Shown here in pieces: positions 7,192 to 13,699 of a DNA stretch of 16,590 bases. The first letter of the stretch is position 1. Each line of letters starts with the position of its first letter. Made by a program: the position numbers and the translations under genes. The notes beneath the pieces are model-generated. The model saw nothing but the letters and a program-made list of their open reading frames with translations, was not told the origin of the DNA and ran no database searches. Source of the stretch: an uncultured Ruminococcus sp. (GTDB taxonomy: Bacteria; Bacillota; Clostridia; Oscillospirales; Ruminococcaceae); contig CALGTV010000049.1 in assembly GCA_937902395.1 (NCBI GenBank), forward strand, positions 1 to 16,590, written 5' to 3'.

Positions 7192-7701
7192 TCATTGTAT
7201 CCTATGCTCAACGCATGCAGCAAGAAGATTCCATGTAGCGCTGTCAACCTTGCCTGTAGCATCAACGCCGCAAATCTGCTGAAAAGCCATGACCGCCCCT
7301 ACAGTTTCCGCAGTGTAGTCCCCGTTTATCTCAACAGATTTCAAATTATCAAATCTTCTGGCAAGCTCCGCAAGCATAGATTGAATCACCCACACAATAA
7401 TACCGCCGCAGCCAACCTGGCAGATATAATCCGCAGAGGGAAAAACCGAAAGAGGCTGAGGCTGCTCCCCCATAGCCGCAAGGTATTCTCTGACAATGGA
7501 ATCCCATGTTTCAGTATCAGTCTCACCTGTCACTGAAAGCCCGTGTTCTCGCTGAAACTCACTTACAGCGGAAATAGTATTAGCGCCATAAACACCGTCA
7601 GGAATAACCCGTGGCTGATTGCCGCGGCTCATATCGATACCGTGGAGATATCGCTGCAATTCTTTTATATGCTCCGTTTTTTGCTGTTGTGTATATGGCA
7701 T
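7192..7701 (-). CDS. Peptidoglycan-binding protein with two PG_binding_1 repeats
   Basis: 169 aa. Two PG_binding_1-type three-helix repeats are visible: about 10-76 (IKELQRYLHGID...DGVYGANTISAVSEFQREHGLSVTGETDTETWDSI) and about 97-163 (VWVIQSMLAELARRF...INGDYTAETVGAVMAFQQICGVDATGKVDSATWNLL). There is no signal peptide and no catalytic domain. The SD AGGAGG sits across the stop of the upstream gene and only 3 bases separate that stop from this ATG, so translation is coupled. The repeats look like the C-terminal ones of the gene before it, suggesting the two products act together, or that this arose by duplication or splitting from it. It is the last gene of the operon, with no clear terminator before the tRNA promoter. 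Confidence 0.88.
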   Translation of the reverse strand: MPYTQQQKTEHIKELQRYLHGIDMSRGNQPRVIPDGVYGANTISAVSEFQREHGLSVTGETDTETWDSIVREYLAAMGEQPQPLSVFPSADYICQVGCGGIIVWVIQSMLAELARRFDNLKSVEINGDYTAETVGAVMAFQQICGVDATGKVDSATWNLLAACVEHRIQ

Positions 7702-7704
7702 GGC

Positions 7705-9102
7705 TCAACCTCCTGTAATTGTATAGCCGGGGTTCTGATAAGGGCGTTTATCGAAACCGAAGCGCAGGTCGGAATATACTCCTGCAATAGCGTCCCATGT
7801 AGCACCGCCAATGATACCATTTGGATTCAAGCCGAACTGTCGCTGAAATTCCGTAACAGCCTGCCTTGTAATCGGTCCGAAATAGCCTGTATTGCTCACC
7901 GCAGGGATATTGGGATAGGTCTGATTAATATAAGTAAGATACTCCTGAATGATACGCACAGAATCCCCTCTTGCACCTTCGCGGAGAACAGTTCCGGGAT
8001 AAAGAGCAACGGAGACATATTCAGGGCGCACCGCCTCAACAATGCCCATATAAGCACGATACAGGTCATTTTTCGTAGCCCTGTCAAGCCTGCCTGTTTC
8101 GGGAATACCGAAAACCCGTTGAAAAGATTTAAGGGAATTTTCAGTTTCTTCCCCGAAATATCCCGTAATTTCCACAGGCTGAACCGCCTCGTAGTAAGCG
8201 CCGATAACAGTAAGATAATACTGTAAATTCCGCACAACATTTCCCTCAGAACCGATAGTCACATTTTCGTCAAACTGCGGAGAAACCTCATCCCAGCGCA
8301 CACCCTCGGAATCCAGCTCTGCAAGCCGTTTTACACTTGTATAGATGTAGAGAATCCTGTACCAGCTTGCCTCATCAACAACTCCCGTAACAGCAAGGTC
8401 AAAAACCGCCTGAAAAACCCTGACAGCAGCCTCAGTTGAAGCGTCAAAAATGCCGTTAATCTCGGGTATTTTCGGAATCGCAGGGTAATTTCGTGAAATT
8501 CTGTTAAGAAAAACCTGTAAAGATTTCACATCATTGCTTGCAGAACCGAATCTCAGCGGTATACCGGGATATGAGGGCATTGCCGACTGAACAGGTGCAT
8601 CTTTCACAATATTGATATCATCTCCATAGTAGTATTGCAGTATCTCGTAGGGCGTAAAACCATTATTTGCAAGGTCAACAGTTCCCCACTGAGACAAGCC
8701 GTCGCAGGTAGAAGTCGTACCGTTGCAGAAAGAGGTGAACAAAGGTTCAACAGCCCCCTGCCGCTGAACGTAGTCATTAAACAGCTCATCGACAATATAG
8801 CCGATATTCTGGAAATATTCCCTGTTATTAATAAACTTCTGGTCGTACTGAGTTGACGACGTAATATCGAAATCATAGCCTCTCGACCTGTACCATTCCG
8901 TATAAATGCGGTTGAGTGCAAAGCTTACGATAGCATAAATATTTGCACGGAGAGCAGAATTGCTCCACGTCGGAAAAATCTCACTTGAAGCCACATTTTT
9001 TATGTACGAGGGAAAATCCACAGTAACATTAGGGGCAGGAGAATCCGGCGCACCGAGATGAACAGTAATAGTCTGCGGTATATATGGTATTCCTGTCAGC
9101 AT
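7705..9102 (-). CDS. SleC-like protein: SpoIID-like domain plus three PG-binding repeats
   Basis: 465 aa. The N-terminus (PYIPQTITVHLGAPDSPAPNVTV) begins a family I recognise from clostridial spore-cortex-lytic proteins of the SleC type. Residues about 45-165 match the SpoIID/LytB fold: PTW..SALRANIYAIVSFALN, YDFDIT.STQYDQ, LFTSFCNGTTSTCDGLSQWGTVDLANNGFTPYEILQYYYGD. SpoIID is a lytic transglycosylase of spore peptidoglycan. Three PG_binding_1 repeats follow, at about 186-258, 284-355 and 378-445. The residue that aligns with the SpoIID catalytic Glu (in LEALKAQ) appears to be S49, so activity is uncertain. No signal peptide is visible. SD AGGAGGG overlaps the stop of the upstream gene; the gap is 11 bases. 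SleC usually carries an N-terminal domain, which here seems to be the separate upstream gene. Confidence 0.88.
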   Translation of the reverse strand: MLTGIPYIPQTITVHLGAPDSPAPNVTVDFPSYIKNVASSEIFPTWSNSALRANIYAIVSFALNRIYTEWYRSRGYDFDITSSTQYDQKFINNREYFQNIGYIVDELFNDYVQRQGAVEPLFTSFCNGTTSTCDGLSQWGTVDLANNGFTPYEILQYYYGDDINIVKDAPVQSAMPSYPGIPLRFGSASNDVKSLQVFLNRISRNYPAIPKIPEINGIFDASTEAAVRVFQAVFDLAVTGVVDEASWYRILYIYTSVKRLAELDSEGVRWDEVSPQFDENVTIGSEGNVVRNLQYYLTVIGAYYEAVQPVEITGYFGEETENSLKSFQRVFGIPETGRLDRATKNDLYRAYMGIVEAVRPEYVSVALYPGTVLREGARGDSVRIIQEYLTYINQTYPNIPAVSNTGYFGPITRQAVTEFQRQFGLNPNGIIGGATWDAIAGVYSDLRFGFDKRPYQNPGYTITGG

Positions 9103-9113
9103 AAAAATCCCTC

Positions 9114-10067
9114 CTAAAACGGTTCCTGATTGAAGTAAGTGAGCGTATCCTCATCGCTGTCAGCGGCAATGGGAAGAGGAACCATATTGAAATTCTGCAC
9201 AGAGGTAATCCCCGAAAATACAGGCACATCAATACTTCTGGCATTGAAAAAGCCCTTGGCTCTGACGCTTATATCAAAAAGGCTGTAAGGGCGTACATCA
9301 GTATCAGGAGTCTGGGAATAAGATTTATCAGGAGCAGGCACTTCGAATCTCAGAACAGTACCGCTTATATCGGTAATTCCGGCGGCGGCAAGAAGCCTGC
9401 TCCCGTTGTTTACAGCGGTAACGACTACAGAAGCCCCAACTACAGGCATTGCATCCCGTCCTGTTCGCACATTAACGAGTATAAAGCCAGTCGAATCGCC
9501 CAGTCCTGCCTCAGATACTGTCTGCGGTTCAATGGACAGTTCAAATTCGGGCAGTTGAGTGCTGTTGATGATTCTATCCAGTTCGGCATCTTCCTCATCA
9601 GCGGTATAGGGATAGTATGCGGAATCATGTTCCGCGTCTGCGTAGTCTTTATCATCATATTCCTCATTATTTTCAGATTTGCTCTGTCCTCTCTGCTGAT
9701 ATTCAGCAGGAACAATGTTTTCCTTTTCGGCAGTAAATTCCACAGCCATTTTTTCCTCAGCTTCGGAAATTTCGCTGTAGCTTGCGGAATTTTTCAGTTG
9801 ATATTCAGCAGGAACGTTGTTTTCTTTTGCGGCGGTAAATTCCACAGCCATTAATTCTTCTGCTTCGGTAATTTCGCTGTAGCTTGCGGAATTTTTCAGT
9901 TGATATGCCGCAGGAACGTTGTTTTCTTTTGCGGCGGTAAATTCCGCAGCCATTTTTTCTTCTGCTTCGGTAATTCCGGCATATTTTTCAGCCTGCACCG
10001 CAGGTTTTCCTTTATTATAAAGCTTGAGCATTTCTTTTTTATATGCTTCAATATCCTTTAAATCCAT
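9114..10067 (-). CDS. SleC N-domain-like protein with three 34-aa repeats
   Basis: 317 aa from the ATG at 10067, which has AGGAGG 6 bases upstream; the longer frame to 10097 has no SD and would run into the promoter. Residues 29-130 are three tandem 34-aa repeats, (Y)SEITEAEELMAVEFTAAKENNVPAEYQLKNSAS, predicted helical and charged. An acidic linker (131-165) follows. Residues about 190-299 resemble a carboxypeptidase-regulatory-like beta-sandwich: GFILVNVRTGRDAMPVVGASVVVTAV, TDISGTVLRFEVPAPD, PYSLFDISVRAKGFFN, VPVFSGITSVQNFNMVPLP. That signature belongs to the N-terminal part of clostridial SleC-like proteins. It is the first gene of the three-gene operon, so its product probably works with the two PG-binding proteins downstream. 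The repeat part is not known to me. No signal peptide is visible. Confidence 0.8.
   Translation of the reverse strand: MDLKDIEAYKKEMLKLYNKGKPAVQAEKYAGITEAEEKMAAEFTAAKENNVPAAYQLKNSASYSEITEAEELMAVEFTAAKENNVPAEYQLKNSASYSEISEAEEKMAVEFTAEKENIVPAEYQQRGQSKSENNEEYDDKDYADAEHDSAYYPYTADEEDAELDRIINSTQLPEFELSIEPQTVSEAGLGDSTGFILVNVRTGRDAMPVVGASVVVTAVNNGSRLLAAAGITDISGTVLRFEVPAPDKSYSQTPDTDVRPYSLFDISVRAKGFFNARSIDVPVFSGITSVQNFNMVPLPIAADSDEDTLTYFNQEPF
9678..9983 (-). repeat. Three 102-bp tandem coding repeats
   Basis: The period is exactly 102 bp (34 codons). For example, CTTGCGGAATTTTTCAGTTG recurs at 9781 and 9883. The first two copies (from the gene's start) are nearly identical at DNA level, while the third is more diverged. 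This suggests in-frame slippage or unequal crossing over, and copy number may vary between strains. Confidence 0.85.
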
Positions 10068-10095
10068 AAAGCACCTCCTGTTATTACTTCGTTTC

Positions 10096-10124
10096 ATTAT
10101 ATGCGGCAGATGATTTTAAAATTC
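10096..10124 (-). promoter_or_regulatory. Possible sporulation-type (sigma-E-like) promoter of the PG-binding operon
   Basis: On the - strand CATATAAT (10096-10103) is preceded, after 14 bases, by GAATTTT (10118-10124). This resembles the mother-cell sigma-E pattern (KMATATT, about 14 bases, CATACAnT), with about one mismatch in each box. A sigma-A reading would have TATAAT but no recognisable -35 at 17 bases. The SleC-like content of the operon makes a sporulation promoter plausible. Confidence 0.4.
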
Positions 10125-10191
10125 CAGATTTATCTACATAATAAAATTCACAAAAAACAAGATAATTTTCATAACAATTCCATACAATTAC

Positions 10192-10220
10192 TTGACAGCT
10201 ATATAAATAAATGTTATAAT
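10192..10220 (+). promoter_or_regulatory. Sigma-A promoter of the Ig-like/dockerin gene
   Basis: TTGACA (10192-10197), a 17-base spacer and TATAAT (10215-10220) form a perfect consensus promoter. The expected start is near 10227, giving a leader of about 57 bases before the ATG at 10284. Confidence 0.87.
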
Positions 10221-10228
10221 AACATCAA

Positions 10229-10244
10229 AGGTATATATATACCT
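10229..10244 (+). promoter_or_regulatory. 16-bp palindrome at the transcription start
   Basis: AGGTATATATATACCT is a perfect palindrome that begins about two bases after the predicted start site. It could be a repressor operator or a 5'-end hairpin protecting the mRNA. Confidence 0.45.
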
Positions 10245-10283
10245 CATATAAAAAATAAAAAAACATTTATGGAGGGATTAATT

Positions 10284-11513
10284 ATGTCAAACAAAAAGTT
10301 AAGAACACTTGCCGCACTGACAAGCGCTCTGATTGCTGCCAATGCAGGAACATTTGCCGCTTCTGCTGACAGCTCAGCAGGTTTTAATTCTGTAATTAAA
10401 GCACCTGAAACTGATAATGTTTCATATATCAGCGGCGAATATACAACATTGCCTCAGATTAATGACACTGACAGATACGAACTATCAATTGAAGCACAGC
10501 CTGAAAAAACGGTATATTATACAGGTGAAGAACTGGATTTGACAGGACTTGAATTAGCCTGCCTGCACCAGCCCGATGCTTCCGCTGAAATATGGGACGG
10601 CAATTATTTTGACACCTACGAAATACCACTCAGCGAGCTTATCGAAAACGGAACAATAGTTATCGACGATTCCGAATTTGACAACACCAAGGCAGGTTTT
10701 TACAATATTTACATTACATACGGCAATGTAACAGAATCTGTAAGAGTAAGAGTAAAAGAAGTAAAAGAGCAGGATAAAATCGCGCTTACAAGCGAACCCA
10801 TAAATACAATTCACAAAATCGGTGAGGAACTTGACCTTACAGGTATATCCTTACTTCTTAAAGATAAAGAAACAAACGAAAAGACTGAATATTACGATAT
10901 ATACGAATTAATCGACAACGGTACAATTACAGTTGACAGTTCTGAATTTGACAATACCCAAGAAGGCATATATCCCATATTCATCACATACGACGGAGAA
11001 ACAGTTGAATTTGATTTAAGAGTTATGCATCTGACTGAATCATACAGCATCTTCATTTGTGATTATCCCACGAAAACTGTATATCAGCTCGGCGAGGAAC
11101 TGGATATAACAGGCACAAAAATACACGGCACTTATGGCAACGGCTTGCTTCACGGCGATATTTTCCCAACAGACCTTGCGCCATATCTTGAAAACGGAAT
11201 GATAACGCTTGATGATTCCAAATTTGACAACACCAAGGCAGGCACATACACAATTTATATTCACTACGGCACAGCTACAGATTCATTTGAAGTAACAGTG
11301 GAAGGCAAAGCAGATAAGCCAAAGACAGACGCAAACGGCGACGCAAATGGCGATGGAGAATTCACAATTGCGGATGTAGTTACAGTACAGAAAGCAATTA
11401 TGGGCAAAAAAACAGCAATTCTGTCAGATTGCAAAGCTGCTGACCTTTATGAAGACGGCATAATTGACGTATACGATTTCATACTGATGAGAAAAGAAAT
11501 TATCAAAAAGTAA
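10284..11513 (+). CDS. Secreted protein with three Ig-like repeats and a C-terminal dockerin
   Basis: 409 aa from the ATG at 10284, chosen because GGAGGG lies 7 bases upstream and a signal peptide follows (MSNKKLRTLAALTSALIAANAGTFAASA, cleavage near 28). The frame is open back to 10101, but that part lies upstream of the promoter. Three bacterial Ig-like repeats (Big_3 style) occur at about 66-158, 166-247 and 254-340, each with KTVY..GEELDLTG, then ENGTI.(V/I)D.S.FDNT.AG.Y.I.I.YG. A dockerin covers 349-406 with calcium loops D353, N355, D357, T361, D364 and D387, Y389, D391, D395, D398; the second loop is atypical at its third position. Probably a non-enzymatic module that joins a cohesin-based complex or binds carbohydrate or the cell wall. 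Monocistronic, with a terminator at 11520. Confidence 0.9.
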   Translation: MSNKKLRTLAALTSALIAANAGTFAASADSSAGFNSVIKAPETDNVSYISGEYTTLPQINDTDRYELSIEAQPEKTVYYTGEELDLTGLELACLHQPDASAEIWDGNYFDTYEIPLSELIENGTIVIDDSEFDNTKAGFYNIYITYGNVTESVRVRVKEVKEQDKIALTSEPINTIHKIGEELDLTGISLLLKDKETNEKTEYYDIYELIDNGTITVDSSEFDNTQEGIYPIFITYDGETVEFDLRVMHLTESYSIFICDYPTKTVYQLGEELDITGTKIHGTYGNGLLHGDIFPTDLAPYLENGMITLDDSKFDNTKAGTYTIYIHYGTATDSFEVTVEGKADKPKTDANGDANGDGEFTIADVVTVQKAIMGKKTAILSDCKAADLYEDGIIDVYDFILMRKEIIKK

Positions 11514-11519
11514 ATATTA

Positions 11520-11548
11520 ATACCGCCCGAAATCACGGGCGGTATTTT
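11520..11548. terminator. Terminator between convergent genes
   Basis: ATACCGCCCG (11520-11529) and CGGGCGGTAT (11536-11545) form a 10-bp perfect stem with a 6-base loop, followed by TTT after the stem on the + strand (ATTTT overall). It follows the Ig-like/dockerin gene and faces the end of the leftward membrane gene; on the - strand the tail is TAATATTTAC, so it may act both ways. Confidence 0.8.
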
Positions 11549-11569
11549 CATATCTTCACACAAACAAAA

Positions 11570-13189
11570 TTAACCTAAAAGCCCCTCTATGCCGTCCTCC
11601 TTGAAGCGTTCCTTGTAGTATACAAGCTCCTCCTGAATAATATCATCAATAACACTCATACCAAGAAGCTCAACAGGAGCTCTGTCATCAGTGAGTATAA
11701 GACCTCCTGCCTTGTATTCAACAATTTCCTCTCCTATTTCGTTCATCAGCGAATACAAATCGGCATTTTCAATAACAGCGGATTTCTCCATAAAGCGCTC
11801 GATCATTTTCGGGTCATTTGAAGCAAACAGCTCACGGTTAGTTGAATTACTTACATCAACTGTGAATACCTCAGAAAATTCAGAAGCAATAGTATCAGCA
11901 AGATAATTATTTATACCGTTGTTATCCTTTGCGCGCATATTCATATTAACAACCATTACGCCATTTTCTGCAAGATGCTCACGGACTTGTGCAAAAAATT
12001 CCTTTGAGGACATCTGAAAGGGAATTGTAATATCCTGATACGCGTCAACCATAATAACATCGTACATTTTATCGCAAACATTGAGAAAAGCCCTGCCGTC
12101 GTAGGCAGTAACAGTAACATCATCGGGGAGGTCAAAATATTCTCTTGAAAGCTCCACGATTTTCTCATCAATTTCAACACCCTCAGCCGTAACACCGTCG
12201 AAATATTCCATACACTGTTTAGCGTAAGTGCCCGTACCCATTCCGAGAATAAGTATATCCGTAGTATCATCGGTTTCAGCCATAAGAGGTGCCGCCATTG
12301 CGTAATCGTAGTACATTCCCGTAAGTTCACCCGATTTCATATATACCGACTGAACACCGAAAAGCACGTTTGTTGAAAGAGCAGTACGGCGTTCATTATC
12401 CTTTACCTGCAAATAGTTGTAAACCGATTCGCCCTCGTATGCAAGGTCTTTTTCCCAGAAAGCAAAACCAAGGGAGGGAGAAAGTCCGCAGCAGATAAGG
12501 AAAAGAAGTCCGCTTGCAATGACCTTTCCCTTGCCTCTTTTCGAGCTGATAAAGTACACCAGACCGAGAGCAATAAGGATTCCCGAAAAAATCAGAAAAG
12601 TCACAGCCGTTCCAACCGCAGGAATTGAAATAAACGTGGGAACAAAAGTACCGATAATGCTGCCTATAGTGTTTGAAGCGTTCATCATACCCACTGTTTT
12701 GCCGTTATCGTCAAGGCTGTCAACAGTATATTTTACAAGGGAGGGCGTTACTGTTCCAAGGAGAAACAGCGGATAAACAAACACCACCATACAGGTAATA
12801 AACGCCGCCCATATGAGAAAATTTGTATTTACCGTAACGACGAGAAGTCCGGATATCCCCAGAACAGCGAATTTTCCCAGAAAGGGTATAGCCGCAATCC
12901 ATACTCCTGCAACGAGAATTCTCGCATAAAGCTTATCGGGATTGGGATTTTTGTCCGCACTTTTTCCGCCGTAGATATTACCGAGAGCCATAGCAATCAT
13001 AATCGTACCGATAATAATAGTCCATACAATCTGCGATGAACTGAAATAGGGCGCAAGTAGCCTGCTTGCTCCAAGCTCAACAGCCATAACCGACATACCC
13101 GAAAAGAATTCGGTAAGATAAAGATAAAATTTATTTTTCAATATTTTCGGAGTTTCATTTGAAATCCCCTTTGTTTCATTTTTGCTCAT
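11570..13189 (-). CDS. Membrane protein fused to spermidine-synthase-like domain
   Basis: 539 aa from the ATG at 13189, which has AGGAG 6 bases upstream; a TTG at 13231 would begin only about five bases after the predicted transcription start and has no SD. Residues about 22-240 contain roughly seven or eight hydrophobic helices resembling part of an MFS-like transporter (GNIYGGKSADK after the second helix; GTVTPSLVKY). Residues about 255-515 form a Rossmann methyltransferase of the spermidine synthase (SpeE) family: ILILGMGTGTYA (312-323), AEGVEIDEKIVELSREYF (335-352), YDGRAFL (363-369), YDVIMVDAYQD (376-386). The gatekeeping motif is DAYQD and not the DSSDP-type of true SpeE, so aminopropyl transfer cannot be assumed. 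Such fused proteins are common in bacteria and poorly characterised. Monocistronic, with its own promoter. Confidence 0.9.
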   Translation of the reverse strand: MSKNETKGISNETPKILKNKFYLYLTEFFSGMSVMAVELGASRLLAPYFSSSQIVWTIIIGTIMIAMALGNIYGGKSADKNPNPDKLYARILVAGVWIAAIPFLGKFAVLGISGLLVVTVNTNFLIWAAFITCMVVFVYPLFLLGTVTPSLVKYTVDSLDDNGKTVGMMNASNTIGSIIGTFVPTFISIPAVGTAVTFLIFSGILIALGLVYFISSKRGKGKVIASGLLFLICCGLSPSLGFAFWEKDLAYEGESVYNYLQVKDNERRTALSTNVLFGVQSVYMKSGELTGMYYDYAMAAPLMAETDDTTDILILGMGTGTYAKQCMEYFDGVTAEGVEIDEKIVELSREYFDLPDDVTVTAYDGRAFLNVCDKMYDVIMVDAYQDITIPFQMSSKEFFAQVREHLAENGVMVVNMNMRAKDNNGINNYLADTIASEFSEVFTVDVSNSTNRELFASNDPKMIERFMEKSAVIENADLYSLMNEIGEEIVEYKAGGLILTDDRAPVELLGMSVIDDIIQEELVYYKERFKEDGIEGLLG

Positions 13190-13242
13190 ATCCTGCTCCT
13201 GTCTTTTTAAGATTCCCTTGAATAAATTCAAAGCATAGAATT

Positions 13243-13271
13243 ATTATACCACATATAAACGACATTTTCAA
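13243..13271 (-). promoter_or_regulatory. Promoter of the fused membrane/spermidine-synthase-like gene
   Basis: On the - strand TTGAAA (13266-13271), a 17-base spacer and TATAAT (13243-13248). The expected start is near 13236, about 47 bases before the ATG at 13189. Confidence 0.75.
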
Positions 13272-13357
13272 TAGAAATACAAATATTATAAATAAAATCA
13301 AATTTAAAATTAATCGTTAATATCTTAACTTCACCTATTTTACGTTATTATGCGTAG

Positions 13358-13514
13358 TACGCTGTAACAACTAAAACTTGACGAAAAATGTAATCGTGTA
13401 GGGGACGGCGCCCACGACGTCCCGTTAATTAAACGATATATCGACGGGACGTCGAAGGCGCCGCCCCCTACAAAATATCATTATAAAATAAAAAGTTTAA
13501 GATGTTACAGCGTA
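13358..13514. repeat. Nested inverted-repeat (MITE-like) element
   Basis: Outer arms of 22 bp at 13358-13379 and 13493-13514 are inverted copies with two mismatches (TACGCTGTAACA... and ...TGTTACAGCGTA). Inside, arms of 28 bp at 13397-13424 and 13445-13472 are inverted copies with three mismatches, starting TGTAGGGGACGGCGCC and ending GGCGCCGCCCCCTACA. The inner part is GC-rich, unlike the AT-rich surroundings. There is no coding potential. It could be a non-autonomous miniature element, or one palindromic repeat inserted within another. I see no clear target-site duplication. Confidence 0.75.
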
Positions 13515-13540
13515 GTAGGGGCGGATATTATCCGCCCGCA
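13515..13540. repeat. Second GTAGGGG-type palindromic repeat
   Basis: GTAGGGGCGGATATTATCCG begins the element; the arms GGGCGGATA (13519-13527) and TATCCGCCC (13529-13537) are perfect. The opening GTAGGGG is shared with the inner arm at 13399, which suggests both belong to related families of dispersed palindromes. Confidence 0.55.
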
Positions 13541-13622
13541 ATTTCGGAACGAAATTCAGTTTTTTCAACAATCTCTGCCGGTACCGTGTAAAAGCGGTGC
13601 CGCTTTACTTTACACAGATTTT
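13540..13622 (+). other. Hairpin series with T-runs in a gene-free region
   Basis: AATTTCG-GAA-CGAAATT (13540-13556) is followed by CAG and six T. Then GTGTAA...AAAGCGGTGCCGCTTT...TTTACAC (13586-13615) is followed by AGATTTTTTT. Both look like intrinsic terminators on the + strand, yet no + strand gene lies between 11513 and here. They could end a small RNA or read-through transcript coming from the repeats, or insulate the promoter at 13637. The rest of 13190-13699 holds the two promoters and the repeats; I see no protein gene in it. Confidence 0.4.
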
Positions 13623-13636
13623 TTTATCATATGGTA

Positions 13637-13665
13637 TTGCCATTTCTGTGATATTATGTTATAAT
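13637..13665 (+). promoter_or_regulatory. Promoter of the 13700-16494 operon
   Basis: TTGCCA (13637-13642), a 17-base spacer and TATAAT (13660-13665). The expected start is near 13672, about 28 bases before the ATG at 13700. Confidence 0.75.
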
Positions 13666-13699
13666 ATTACAGTAAGTCTTTTCAGAAAGGATATAGAAT

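Noticed and set aside
7543..8226. 227-aa open frame on the + strand
   Set aside because: It is antisense to the SpoIID/PG-binding gene, whose domains and SD are clear; the composition is not protein-like.
9555..9854. 99-aa hydrophobic open frame on the + strand
   Set aside because: It is the complement of the acidic linker and 34-aa repeats; the hydrophobicity is a by-product of the Glu/Asp-rich sense strand.
7192..10067. Prophage endolysin/tail module
   Set aside because: PG-binding repeats occur in phage lysins, but there are no structural, holin or integrase genes, and the SleC-like and SpoIID-like features fit sporulation better.
10101..10283. N-terminal extension of the Ig-like/dockerin protein
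   Set aside because: It lies over the promoter; the SD and signal peptide place the start at 10284.
13190..13231. TTG-start extension of the fused membrane protein
   Set aside because: It would start about five bases after the predicted transcription start, with no SD; ATG at 13189 has AGGAG.
13358..13540. CRISPR array
   Set aside because: The repeats are inverted palindromes and not regularly spaced direct repeats with unique spacers; no cas genes are seen.
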